Under the pieces are notes generated by a model. It saw only the letters and a program-made list of their open reading frames with translations, had not been told where the DNA came from and did not search any database. A stretch of DNA of 15,766 bases, taken from assembly GCA_964503935.1 (NCBI GenBank), contig CAZDCJ010000027.1, forward strand, positions 1 to 15,766, given 5' to 3'. Made by a program: the position numbers and the translations under genes. This document shows positions 5,835 to 13,073 of the stretch, piece after piece. The stretch comes from STD2-77 sp964503935. GTDB lineage: Bacteria; Patescibacteriota; Minisyncoccia; JAHIHE01; JAGLIN01. The first letter of the stretch is position 1. Each line of letters opens with the position of its first letter.

Positions 5835-7628
5835 ATGAACCAACAAGAAAAATTGGAAATCCAGAGGCACTCGCTCGCCCACATCCTGGCCGCTGCGGTC
5901 CAGGGCATGTTCCCGGAAGCTAAATTCGGCGTCGGTCCGGCCATTGAGAACGGCTTTTATTACGATTTCGACCTGCCGCGCACGCTGATTCCCGAAGATC
6001 TGCCGCTGCTGGAAAAAAAGATGAAGGAGCTCATCAAGCAGAACCTGCCTTTCGAGCGCCAGGAAATCGCGCGGGAAAAAGCGCTGGAGCTATTCGAGAA
6101 AGCCGGACAGTCTTACAAGGTAGAGATTCTCGGCGAAGAGGCCAACGAGAAGGAAGTCTCGGTCTACAAGACCGGTAATTTCGTCGACCTCTGCCGCGGC
6201 CCGCACCTCGATTCGGCCGGCGAAATCGCTCCCGACACTTTCAAGCTCACGAAGATCGCCGGCGCATACTGGCGAGGCGACGAGAAGAATAAGATGCTCC
6301 AGCGCATCTACGGCATCGCATTCGAGAACAAGGAAGATTTGCAAGCCTATGAGCAGCGGATGATCGAGGCGGAGAAGCGCGACCACCGCAAGCTGGGAAA
6401 GGAGTTGGAACTCTTCCTTATCGACCAGAACGTCGGCCAAGGGCTCGCCATGTGGCAGCCCAAAGGAGCGATGCTCTGGCGGATTATCGAGGATTATTGG
6501 TATAAGGAACATCTCCGGAGCGGCTATCAGCTTGTCAGGACTCCGCACATCGGCAGCCGCAAACTGTGGGAGACTTCCGGACATTGGAATTTCTACAATG
6601 AGAGCATGTATCCCCCGCTTGAGGTCGGAATAAGCCTCGAAGAAATGCAGAAAGGAGAAAAGGCAAAAGTAAAAGAAGAATACCTGCTCAAACCGATGAA
6701 TTGTCCTTTTCATGTTTCGATATATAATACTCGGCAACGGAGCTATCGCGAATTGCCTCTTCGCTGGGCGGAATGCGGTAATGTCTATCGCTACGAGAAA
6801 TCCGGCGAACTTTCAGGCCTGACCCGCGTCCGCGGCTTTACCCAAGACGACGCGCACATCATCTGCACCAAAGACCAGGTAGAGGAAGAACTCAAACGCG
6901 TCATCCGCTTCATCCGCAACATATTCAAATCATTCGGATTCGAACAGTATCAGGTCTATCTATCGCTGCGCGACCCCAAAGACAAAGGCCACTATGCCGG
7001 AAGTGACGAAGGCTGGGAATTCGCCCAGGGAGTATTGGAAAAAGTAGCCAAAGAAGAAGGACTCGATTATATCGCCGAAGAAGGCGAAGCGGCTTTTTAC
7101 GGCCCGAAGCTCGATTACAAGATCAAAGACTGCATGGGACGCGAATGGCAGTGTTCCACACTTCAATTCGACTTCAATCTGCCGCAGCGTTTCGACATGA
7201 GCTACATCAACGAGAAAGGAGAGAAAGAGCAGCCTTACATGCTGCATCGCGCCCTGTTCGGCTCGTTCGAGCGGTTTATCGGCGTGCTTATCGAACATTA
7301 TGCCGGCGCTTTCCCGCTCTGGTTCGCCCCCGTCCAGGTAAAGCTCCTGCCGGTATCTTCGGAAAAGCATCTCGATTATACGAGAAAAATCTTCGATATG
7401 CTCAGCGACGAAGGCATCCGCGTGGAAATCGATGACAGTAATGAGAGTATCGGAAAGAAGATCCGCGAGGCGGAAAAAGAGAAAGTGCCGTATATGCTGG
7501 TCCTCGGAGATAAGGAAATCGAAGCCGGAGCTGTGGCCGTGCGCGCCAAAGGATCAAGAGATATTACCGCGATGAAGACAGAAGAATTTATCGAAAGGAT
7601 CAAGAAAGAGATTGCGGAGAAGAAGTAA
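5835..7628 (+). CDS. thrS: threonyl-tRNA synthetase, lacking the N-terminal TGS domain
   Basis: It charges tRNA-Thr with threonine in the cytosol. At 597 residues it is shorter than E. coli ThrRS (642), because it starts directly at the editing domain: no TGS domain is present and no upstream in-frame extension exists. Editing-site residues are visible as HSLAH (H12, H16) and C120/H124 in DLCRGPH. The class II core has LLKPMNCPFHV with zinc ligand C290, motif 2 around LRWAECGNVYRYEKSGELSGLTR (R319), zinc ligand H341 in DDAHIIC, and H471 in the motif 3 region HRALFGSFERFIGVL. The anticodon-binding domain runs from about 498 to the end (APVQVKLLPVS ... VPYMLVLGDKE). Transcription is controlled by the T-box leader about 150 nt upstream and stops at 7648-7681. 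There is no clear Shine-Dalgarno before the ATG. Confidence 0.97.
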   Translation: MNQQEKLEIQRHSLAHILAAAVQGMFPEAKFGVGPAIENGFYYDFDLPRTLIPEDLPLLEKKMKELIKQNLPFERQEIAREKALELFEKAGQSYKVEILGEEANEKEVSVYKTGNFVDLCRGPHLDSAGEIAPDTFKLTKIAGAYWRGDEKNKMLQRIYGIAFENKEDLQAYEQRMIEAEKRDHRKLGKELELFLIDQNVGQGLAMWQPKGAMLWRIIEDYWYKEHLRSGYQLVRTPHIGSRKLWETSGHWNFYNESMYPPLEVGISLEEMQKGEKAKVKEEYLLKPMNCPFHVSIYNTRQRSYRELPLRWAECGNVYRYEKSGELSGLTRVRGFTQDDAHIICTKDQVEEELKRVIRFIRNIFKSFGFEQYQVYLSLRDPKDKGHYAGSDEGWEFAQGVLEKVAKEEGLDYIAEEGEAAFYGPKLDYKIKDCMGREWQCSTLQFDFNLPQRFDMSYINEKGEKEQPYMLHRALFGSFERFIGVLIEHYAGAFPLWFAPVQVKLLPVSSEKHLDYTRKIFDMLSDEGIRVEIDDSNESIGKKIREAEKEKVPYMLVLGDKEIEAGAVAVRAKGSRDITAMKTEEFIERIKKEIAEKK

Positions 7629-7647
7629 GATTATCGTCAGATGACTG

Positions 7648-7681
7648 AAAAAGAAGACCCCCAAAGAGGTCTTCTTTTTTA
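7648..7681 (+). terminator. strong terminator of thrS
   Basis: AGAAGACC (7652-7659) pairs with GGTCTTCT (7668-7675) around an 8-nt loop. The stem extends by A-T pairs into A-rich and T-rich flanks, ending in six T (7675-7680). Confidence 0.88.
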
Positions 7682-7745
7682 TATAAATTCTGAAATTAAT
7701 CCGATTGATCCGATAAATCTTATGTCCAGAAAAAATCCCCCGATT

Positions 7746-7884
7746 TGTCATCCTGAGCCAGAGGCGAAGGATCCCTACATTAAGACAAAACGTAAACTGT
7801 GCGGTCTTAACATACGAGAGGGATTCCTCGACTCCGCTATCGCGGAGTTTATGCTCGGGCGAAGCCCAAGTGCTCAGAATGACA
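7746..7884. repeat. TGTCAT-family palindromic repeat element, 139-bp copy
   Basis: Ends TGTCATCCTGAGC (7746-7758) and GCTCAGAATGACA (7872-7884) are inverted repeats matching at 12 of 13 positions. Inside are two further hairpins, ACTCCGC-TATC-GCGGAGT (7831-7848) and GGGC-GAA-GCCC (7857-7867). It lies in the intergenic stretch after thrS. Its ends match the copies at 5699, 9669 and 8018, so it is one family. An open frame crossing it does not look like a gene. Confidence 0.75.
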
Positions 7885-7919
7885 ACAAGTTCGATTTCGA
7901 AACTTACGATTTATTTAAA

Positions 7920-7947
7920 TTGACAAAATCGATTATCGTGATATATT
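7920..7947 (+). promoter_or_regulatory. sigma70-type promoter of a short unit upstream of miaB
   Basis: TTGACA (7920-7925), 16-nt spacer, TATATT (7942-7947). The predicted start is near 7954. A Shine-Dalgarno-like GAGGAGG (7969-7975) follows but no ATG sits at proper distance from it. The unit ends at the terminator 8253-8289, giving a transcript of about 335 nt. Confidence 0.6.
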
Positions 7948-8017
7948 TGGAATGAAAAATCCGATTGAGAGGAGGTTAGAAGAATAAGAAAGAGACGGAA
8001 ATCAATATGTTCAGGCC

Positions 8018-8041
8018 TGTCATTCGCCACGCAGAATGACG
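8018..8041. repeat. minimal TGTCAT-family hairpin
   Basis: GTCATTC (8019-8025) and GAATGAC (8034-8040) form a perfect 7-bp inverted repeat around GCCACGCA. It has the same ends as the longer elements but no body, and it interrupts the short transcription unit between thrS and miaB. Confidence 0.6.
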
Positions 8042-8091
8042 ATAGTAGGATAATAGTACTGGGAGATATACTGAAAGGAATCGAAGATAAG

Positions 8092-8259
8092 ATGGTTGTA
8101 CTGATTCTCGAAATAAAGAAGGTAAGCAAAAAAACAAAAGGCACAATCATAGAAGGAATCGTAAAGATTGAAAACAATATAATAACCATAGGAGGCAAAG
8201 TTTTCTCTCCCGACACCAGGGTATTGGGAGTACAATATATCTGCAAACAAGCAGCTTGA
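8092..8259 (+). CDS. possible small protein, or 3' remnant of a decayed gene
   Basis: This ATG-initiated frame encodes 55 residues (MVVLILEIKKVSKKTKGTII then EGIVKIENNIITIGGKVFSP then DTRVLGVQYICKQAA). The alternating hydrophobic pattern of residues 17-37 looks like beta strands, as in a small barrel. The same frame is open upstream to 7969 (96 codons in all), just after a GAGGAGG sequence, but has no ATG, GTG or TTG there and is crossed by the hairpin repeat at 8018-8041. It ends inside a good terminator and lies behind a good promoter. It may be a real small gene, a gene broken by the repeat, or noncoding RNA. Family not recognised. Confidence 0.35.
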   Translation: MVVLILEIKKVSKKTKGTIIEGIVKIENNIITIGGKVFSPDTRVLGVQYICKQAA

Positions 8260-8289
8260 TTATTTAATTTTTAATCGGGTTGTTTTTTT
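8253..8289 (+). terminator. terminator of the short unit before miaB
   Basis: AGCTTGATTA (8253-8262) pairs with TAATCGGGTT (8272-8281), including three G-U pairs, around a 9-nt loop. Seven T follow (8283-8289). It overlaps the stop codon of the 55-residue frame. Confidence 0.7.
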
Positions 8290-8351
8290 ATGGCCTCCTT
8301 GCCCAAAAGAGCTTTATTTGCTACTGTTTTAGGGTAATATAACGCACTGCG

Positions 8352-9626
8352 ATGAAATACTTTATCCAAATTTACGGCTGCCAGATGAACTATTCCGATG
8401 CGGAAAGGGTCGCGGCGCTGCTCCGAAATCTAGGGTATGAGAAGACCGCGGAGGAAGCCGAGGCGGATTTATCTGTGTATGTGGCCTGCGCGGTGCGCGA
8501 GTCCGCCGTGCAGCGCCTCTACGGGAACGGGAAGAAGTTCCGGAGATACCGCAAGAAGAATCCGGCGTTCAAAGCGGTGCTTACCGGCTGCGTAGTGAAA
8601 GAAGACCGGCCCAAGCTCGAGAAAGTATTCGATATCATCACAGACATAAAAAATCTGGATGAATTGCCGGACAAAATCGGATTCCAACTATCCAAGAAAG
8701 AAAATGGATTCGACTATTTCCAGATAAGACCGGAATATGAGAGCCCTTTTACCGCCTATGTGCCGATCATGACCGGCTGCAACAATTTCTGCTCCTACTG
8801 CATCGTCCCGTACACGCGGGGACGCGAATATTCCCGAACGGCAGAAGAAATTGTCCGGGAAGCGACGGAACTCGTCCGGAAGGGATACAAAGAGATTATC
8901 CTTCTCGGGCAGAACGTGAATTCTTACCGCCCGGACGAGAAGACCGACTTCCCTGCCCTGCTCAAGATGATAAATGATATCGAGGGAGACTTTTGGATCC
9001 GGTTCCTTACCAGCCACCCCAAGGACATGACAGAGAGACTCATCAAGACCGTAAAAGATTGCTCAAAATGCACGAATTATATCCATCTTGCGCTCCAGTC
9101 AGGAGATGATGATATCCTTCGCAAGATGAACCGCAAATACACTAAAGAACATTTTCTGTCGCTCGTTGCGATGATCCGCGAGAATATCCCGGACGTGATG
9201 CTCACGACCGATGTCATCGTCGGCTTCCCCGGCGAAACGGAAAAACAATTCGAAGAAACGGCCAAGATGATAAAAAAGGCAAAATTCGATATTGCCTATA
9301 TCAATAAATATTCTCCCCGCGCCGGCACCGTTTCCGCAACTATGCCGGATGACGTGAGCTGGCAGGAAAAGAAACGGCGAGAAAAGGTTTTAACCGATAC
9401 CCTGCGGCTTACTGCGCGTGAGAATAACGAAAAATACACAGGCAAGACCGTCGACGTGCTGATCGACAAGGAAAATGATAAATATTATTTCGGCAAAACC
9501 CGCAGTTTCAAAGATATCAAGATAAGGAAGACTTCAGTTAATCCAAGCCTTATCGGACAATTCACAAAAGCCAAGATCATCAAAGTCACTCCTTGGGCAC
9601 TGGAAGCAGAGATCGAAGTTAACTGA
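8352..9626 (+). CDS. miaB: tRNA-2-methylthio-N6-dimethylallyladenosine37 synthase (radical SAM)
   Basis: MiaB adds a methylthio group to i6A37 of tRNAs reading UNN codons, giving ms2i6A37, using S-adenosylmethionine and two iron-sulfur clusters. The 424-residue protein shows the UPF0004 domain with its three cluster cysteines C10 (YGCQMNYSDAE), C46 (VACAVRESA) and C80 (TGCVV). The radical SAM motif is C143-x3-C147-x2-C150 (MTGCNNFCSYCIVPYTRGRE). Further core motifs are GQNVNSY (186-192), LALQSGDDDILRKMNR (246-261) and DVIVGFPGET (287-296). A TRAM domain follows from about 361. MtaB or RimO are less likely because YGCQMNYSDAE and the TRGRE context fit MiaB. miaA, which makes its substrate, lies 190 nt downstream. 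The ATG has no Shine-Dalgarno and I found no convincing promoter between 8290 and 8351. Confidence 0.93.
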   Translation: MKYFIQIYGCQMNYSDAERVAALLRNLGYEKTAEEAEADLSVYVACAVRESAVQRLYGNGKKFRRYRKKNPAFKAVLTGCVVKEDRPKLEKVFDIITDIKNLDELPDKIGFQLSKKENGFDYFQIRPEYESPFTAYVPIMTGCNNFCSYCIVPYTRGREYSRTAEEIVREATELVRKGYKEIILLGQNVNSYRPDEKTDFPALLKMINDIEGDFWIRFLTSHPKDMTERLIKTVKDCSKCTNYIHLALQSGDDDILRKMNRKYTKEHFLSLVAMIRENIPDVMLTTDVIVGFPGETEKQFEETAKMIKKAKFDIAYINKYSPRAGTVSATMPDDVSWQEKKRREKVLTDTLRLTARENNEKYTGKTVDVLIDKENDKYYFGKTRSFKDIKIRKTSVNPSLIGQFTKAKIIKVTPWALEAEIEVN

Positions 9627-9668
9627 TCATACAACTCATGTCTTATCCCTGTGTCAAACCTCGCCTTT

Positions 9669-9769
9669 TGTCATTCTGAACGAAATGAAGAACCCCTTCA
9701 TTACCACTCAGACTTACATCATAAGGTTACAATGTAATATAGCGATTCCTCGACAAGCTTGGGATGACA
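9669..9769. repeat. TGTCAT-family repeat element, 101-bp copy between miaB and miaA
   Basis: It begins TGTCATTC (9669-9676) and ends GGATGACA (9762-9769), an 8-nt inverted terminal match with one difference. The right end reads GATTCCTCGACAAGC before the terminal motif, close to the GGATTCCTCGACTCC of the 7746-7884 copy. No terminator for miaB was found in this gap, so miaB and miaA may be co-transcribed through it. Confidence 0.7.
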
Positions 9770-9816
9770 AATTTAAAGCATAATCGTATTTACTCGGTAC
9801 AAACGCAATAAATAAT

Positions 9817-10749
9817 ATGAGTAACCTCAACCCCCTCCTCGTCATCCTCGGTCCCACTGCCTCCGGCAAAACCGGATTGGCTTTGCGATTGGCCAAAGAA
9901 TTCGGCGGAGAACTCGTAAATGCCGATTCCAGGCAAATATACAAGGGAATGAATATCGGGACCAATAAGACTCTGGGCGCGAACGCTAAGAAAACAGAAG
10001 TTGGCGGAGAAACTGTTTATCTCGTTGACGGCATACCGCTTCACTTGCTTGACCTCGTAAACCCCGATCAAATCTTCACTCTTGCCGAATACAAAACTCT
10101 TGCGCTTGAAAAAATTGATGCAATTCATAAGCGTAGAAAACTGCCGATACTCGTAGGCGGCACCGGTCTTTATTTAAGCGTAATCGTCGATAATCTTGAA
10201 ATTCCGCAGGCTCCGCCTGACGTAACCTTGCGCCAGGAGCTCGAGCAAAAGACTTTCGCCGAATTATACGAAGCCTTAGTAAGAATAGATCCTGAGGCGG
10301 CCGAATCGATTGGGCAAGATAATAAAAGGAAACTCATACGCGCGTTAGAGGTGTATAAGATTACCGGCAAGCCGTTCTCGGATCAGAAAACCAAAGGTAA
10401 ACCACTTTTCAACGTATTGGAAATCGGCCTCTGGACGGAACGGAATGAGCTTTATGCAAGAATAGATGAAAGAGTCGAAGAAATGATGAAAGCGGGACTT
10501 GTGGAGGAAACAAAAGGACTCCTTACAAATTACGATGTCGAACTCCCAGCGATGAGCGGCATCGGATATAAAGAAATCGGCTCATATCTTCGCGGCGAGA
10601 TTTCTCTGGACGAAGCCGTGCAGCAGATCAAATGGCACACTCACCAATACGCCCGCCGGCAGCTGACATGGTTCAAGCGGGACGAGCGAATCCGGTGGGT
10701 GGAAGAGCACGAAGAAGCGGAAAGACTGGCGAGGAATTTCGTAGGATAA
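9817..10749 (+). CDS. miaA: tRNA dimethylallyltransferase
   Basis: MiaA transfers the dimethylallyl group of dimethylallyl diphosphate to N6 of A37 in tRNAs reading UNN codons, producing i6A37, the substrate of MiaB. The 310-residue length matches the family (E. coli 316). Motifs: P-loop GPTASGKT (12-19); ADSRQIYKGMNIGT (36-49) with D37, the residue that activates the A37 amine in the family, followed by S38; VGGTGLYL (113-120); GLWTERNELYARIDERVEEM (204-223); MSGIGYKEI (246-254); and HQYARRQLTWFKRD (276-289). It follows miaB after a repeat-filled gap and shares the bidirectional terminator at 10962-11000 with the convergent gatB. Some stretches use more AT-rich codons than dnaE. ATG 9817 has no good Shine-Dalgarno; it places the P-loop at the usual distance from the N terminus. 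Confidence 0.96.
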   Translation: MSNLNPLLVILGPTASGKTGLALRLAKEFGGELVNADSRQIYKGMNIGTNKTLGANAKKTEVGGETVYLVDGIPLHLLDLVNPDQIFTLAEYKTLALEKIDAIHKRRKLPILVGGTGLYLSVIVDNLEIPQAPPDVTLRQELEQKTFAELYEALVRIDPEAAESIGQDNKRKLIRALEVYKITGKPFSDQKTKGKPLFNVLEIGLWTERNELYARIDERVEEMMKAGLVEETKGLLTNYDVELPAMSGIGYKEIGSYLRGEISLDEAVQQIKWHTHQYARRQLTWFKRDERIRWVEEHEEAERLARNFVG

Positions 10750-10779
10750 TCTGATCCAAATACAGACTTCCCAACCTCG

Positions 10780-10887
10780 TGTTATACTTTCCACAGGAAC
10801 GGAAAACTACAGACAAAGAAGGATTGCATTCTCGAACCGCTTGAAACGCCCATGCATATCAAAGCCATCAGTCTGTCATTCCTGTAA
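10780..10887 (+). other. extended -10 promoter motif followed by an interrupted mini-frame
   Basis: TGTTATACT (10780-10788) is an extended -10 element without a matching -35. Downstream, an ATG at 10852 opens an 11-codon frame (MHIKAISLSFL) that ends exactly within a TGTCATTCCTG repeat end (10874-10884, followed by AAGAATCCC). It could be the remains of a gene start cut by a half repeat, or chance. Apart from this and the terminator, the 254-nt gap between miaA and gatB holds nothing I recognise. Confidence 0.25.
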
Positions 10888-10961
10888 GAATCCCTTAATC
10901 GTTCTATCATAGATATAAAATCGCTCTCACTCCGACTCTTTCTCCTAAAAGAATTTGATTC

Positions 10962-11000
10962 TAATAATAAACAGCGCCAAGGAGGCGCTGTTTATTATTA
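10962..11000. terminator. bidirectional terminator between miaA and gatB
   Basis: A perfect 17-bp inverted repeat, 10962-10978 with 10984-11000, has a GGCGC core and A/T-rich outer part around a 5-nt loop. On either strand the distal half reads GGCGCTG then TTTATTATTA, giving a U-rich tail. It serves the convergent miaA and aspS-CYTH-gatB units. Confidence 0.88.
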
Positions 11001-11003
11001 TCT

Positions 11004-12470
11004 CTAACCTAATTTTTTCTTGAGTAATTCTTCCGCAACTTTCGGATTGGCCTGGCCTTTGCTCTCTTTCATGACTTGCCCGATGAGATACTGGAGGGCA
11101 TTGCCTTTGCCGCTCCTGTAATCCCCTATGGACTTCTCATTATTGGCAAGGACCGTATCCACCACCTTCTCGATCGCGCTCTCGTCGCTCACCTGGGCAA
11201 GACCTTTCTTGTCCAGGATATCCGAAGGATCTCCGCCGGTCTCGAACATCTCCTTGAGCAGAACCTGCGCTCCGGACGAAGAGACCCGCCCCTCGTAGAT
11301 AAGCGTGATGAATTCCGCAAAATTTTCTTTGGTAATCTTGCACTCCTTTACCGCGGTGCCGCTCGCATACATCAATTTCTGAAGCTCAGTCAGTATATAG
11401 TTTGCCGTAAGCTTGGTGAGCTTATCCACAGCGTCATGATCGATGTCTTTAGCTTCCACCCAAGCCTCCAATTCGGAAATCGTCTCCTCGAAAGCGCATG
11501 CCATATCGTAATCCTCGGAGAATATCTTGGCGCTTTCTTCCGGAAGATCGTATTGGTTCATAAGACGATACTTCTTCTGGATCGGGAGTTCCGGAAGCGA
11601 TGCCCGGAGAGCTTCCACGTCGAACATTTTCGGGATATCCATCGGAGGCAGATCCGGCTCCGGGAAATAACGGTAATCGTTCGCTTCTTCCTTGAGACGC
11701 TGAGAGAAAGTGATCTGCTTGTCCGCATTCCACCCGCGAGTCTCCTGTATGATCTTCCCGCCTTCTTCGAGGACTTCTGTCTGGCGCTTGATCTCGTATT
11801 CGATCGCCCTTTCTACGGCGCGAAATGAGTTAAGGTTCTTCACTTCCACCTTGGTCCCGAATTTTTCCTGCCCTACCGGCCGGAGGCTGATATTCGCCTC
11901 ACAGCGCATGTGGCCTTTTTCCATATCTCCGTCCGCGACTCCGATAGCGCGTATGATCTGCTGGAGCTGCTTGCAAAAATCCTTGGCTTCTACGGACGAA
12001 CGGATATCCGGCTCCGTCACCAGCTCCGCAAGCGGCACGCTCGACCGATTGAGATCCACCAGAGAATATCCTGCCCCGGCCGGATGCACCAATTTGCCGG
12101 TGTCCTCTTCCATATGGATGCGGTTGACGCGAATTTTCTTGCCATCCACCTCAAGGTACCCATTCTTGCAGAGAGGAAAATCGTACTGGGTCACCTGGTA
12201 TCCTTTCGGAAGGTCAGGATAGAAATAGTTCTTGCGATCGAATTTGGAAAAAGTCGCGATCTCGCAATTCATCGCGAGCCCCGCCTTGATGACGCTCTCG
12301 ATCGCTTTCTTGTTTATGGTCGGCAATGTCCCCGGCTGGCCTGTGCAGATCGGACAGACATTCTTGTTGGGTACCGGCTCTTCCGGATTATTAGGGCATG
12401 AACAGAACATCTTCGATACCGTCTTGATCTCGAAATGGACCTCCATCCCGACCACTACTTCATATTCCAT
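11004..12470 (-). CDS. gatB: aspartyl/glutamyl-tRNA(Asn/Gln) amidotransferase subunit B
   Basis: GatB is the tRNA-binding and kinase-like subunit of GatCAB, which converts misacylated Asp-tRNA(Asn) and/or Glu-tRNA(Gln) to Asn-tRNA and Gln-tRNA using ammonia from GatA. The 488-residue length is typical. Seen: VGMEVHFEI at the N terminus; zinc cysteines C23, C25, C39, C42 (FCSCP and CPICTGQPGTLP); KNYFYPDLPKGYQ (80-91); RIHMEEDTGKL; DLNRSSVPLAELVTEPD; MRCEANISLR; EVKNLNSFR; DYRYFPEPDLPP. The C-terminal YqeY-like domain ends in LIGQVMKESKGQANPKVAEELL. It is the last gene of the operon aspS-CYTH-gatB, starting 10 nt after the CYTH stop. Its Shine-Dalgarno (TAGGAT) overlaps that stop codon, suggesting translational coupling. 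gatA and gatC are not in the window. Confidence 0.97.
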   Translation of the reverse strand: MEYEVVVGMEVHFEIKTVSKMFCSCPNNPEEPVPNKNVCPICTGQPGTLPTINKKAIESVIKAGLAMNCEIATFSKFDRKNYFYPDLPKGYQVTQYDFPLCKNGYLEVDGKKIRVNRIHMEEDTGKLVHPAGAGYSLVDLNRSSVPLAELVTEPDIRSSVEAKDFCKQLQQIIRAIGVADGDMEKGHMRCEANISLRPVGQEKFGTKVEVKNLNSFRAVERAIEYEIKRQTEVLEEGGKIIQETRGWNADKQITFSQRLKEEANDYRYFPEPDLPPMDIPKMFDVEALRASLPELPIQKKYRLMNQYDLPEESAKIFSEDYDMACAFEETISELEAWVEAKDIDHDAVDKLTKLTANYILTELQKLMYASGTAVKECKITKENFAEFITLIYEGRVSSSGAQVLLKEMFETGGDPSDILDKKGLAQVSDESAIEKVVDTVLANNEKSIGDYRSGKGNALQYLIGQVMKESKGQANPKVAEELLKKKLG

Positions 12471-12480
12471 ATTTTTGATC

Positions 12481-13050
12481 CTATCTGATTAAATCTCGCC
12501 AGTTTCGTTTATAATTCTCGTAACGCCGGTCAAACTCTTCCCGGAGCGTCAGTTCCTTTATGCCGAACCTCTCCATTTCCCGCACGAGCTCATCGTGAGT
12601 TTCTTTTTCCCGCCCCTCTTCCGCCATTTTTTCCAGTTCTAATATCTTCCCGTAGCCCCTGGTATCATCCAGAAGGATTTCCATGTCATCGCCTTTATAC
12701 GCAAGCCGGTTACGGTACCACTCTATCTCCACTTGATACCCCAGGCTTTCCAGAAGCTCTTTCATATTATCAAAATCTTTCCGACCGATCCTGATCTCGA
12801 ATTCCTTATGAAAATCGTCGTAGATCTTTCCTTTCTTGAGTATGAGATATGCCTCGGTCTCGTTCTGCCGCAGCCGGAAATCCTTACCTCCTGAGAAATA
12901 TACAGTTATCTCCTTGAGCTCCTTTTCAAGCTCAAAATCTTTCTCTAGGATCTTCTTGATGCCATCATACTGTCCATCGCTGATGAACGTCCTTGCCTCG
13001 ACTTCGATATTCTTGCTTATAGGATAAGTTATTCGTATATATCTTAGCAT
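12481..13050 (-). CDS. CYTH-domain protein (triphosphate-tunnel family), function unknown
   Basis: The 189 residues fit the CYTH fold, whose members bind triphosphates in a beta tunnel (class IV adenylate cyclases, thiamine and inorganic triphosphatases). Seen: the N-terminal signature as EVEAR (16-20), which has Arg where the usual ExExK has Lys; alternating charged strand residues FRLRQ (58-62), ILKKGK (70-75), EFEIRIGRK (83-91), YRNRLAYKG (112-120); and DDTRGYGKILELEKM (128-142), the family's acidic C-terminal strand. The reaction cannot be told from sequence. It sits between aspS (23-nt gap) and gatB (10-nt gap) in one operon, so co-expression with aspartate charging and transamidation is very likely. 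AGGG lies about 6 nt before ATG 13050. The first 13 residues are upstream of the conserved motif and may be overextended. Confidence 0.82.
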   Translation of the reverse strand: MLRYIRITYPISKNIEVEARTFISDGQYDGIKKILEKDFELEKELKEITVYFSGGKDFRLRQNETEAYLILKKGKIYDDFHKEFEIRIGRKDFDNMKELLESLGYQVEIEWYRNRLAYKGDDMEILLDDTRGYGKILELEKMAEEGREKETHDELVREMERFGIKELTLREEFDRRYENYKRNWRDLIR

Positions 13051-13073
13051 CTTTGCCCTAAAGTGTCATCGCA

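Noticed and set aside
7641..7955. A 104-codon plus-strand frame after thrS
   Set aside because: It starts at the thrS terminator and runs through a palindromic repeat element; the composition is not protein-like.
8318..8343. A promoter for miaB from TTGCTA with TAATAT or TATAAC
   Set aside because: The spacers (11 or 14 nt) are too short, and the start site would fall almost on the ATG.
9759..9784. A promoter for miaA from TTGGGA and CATAAT
   Set aside because: The spacer is only 14 nt and the -35 is part of a repeat element.
11076..12401. Open plus-strand frames (250, 170 and 163 codons) across gatB
   Set aside because: They are antisense to clear GatB motifs and have no independent start signals.
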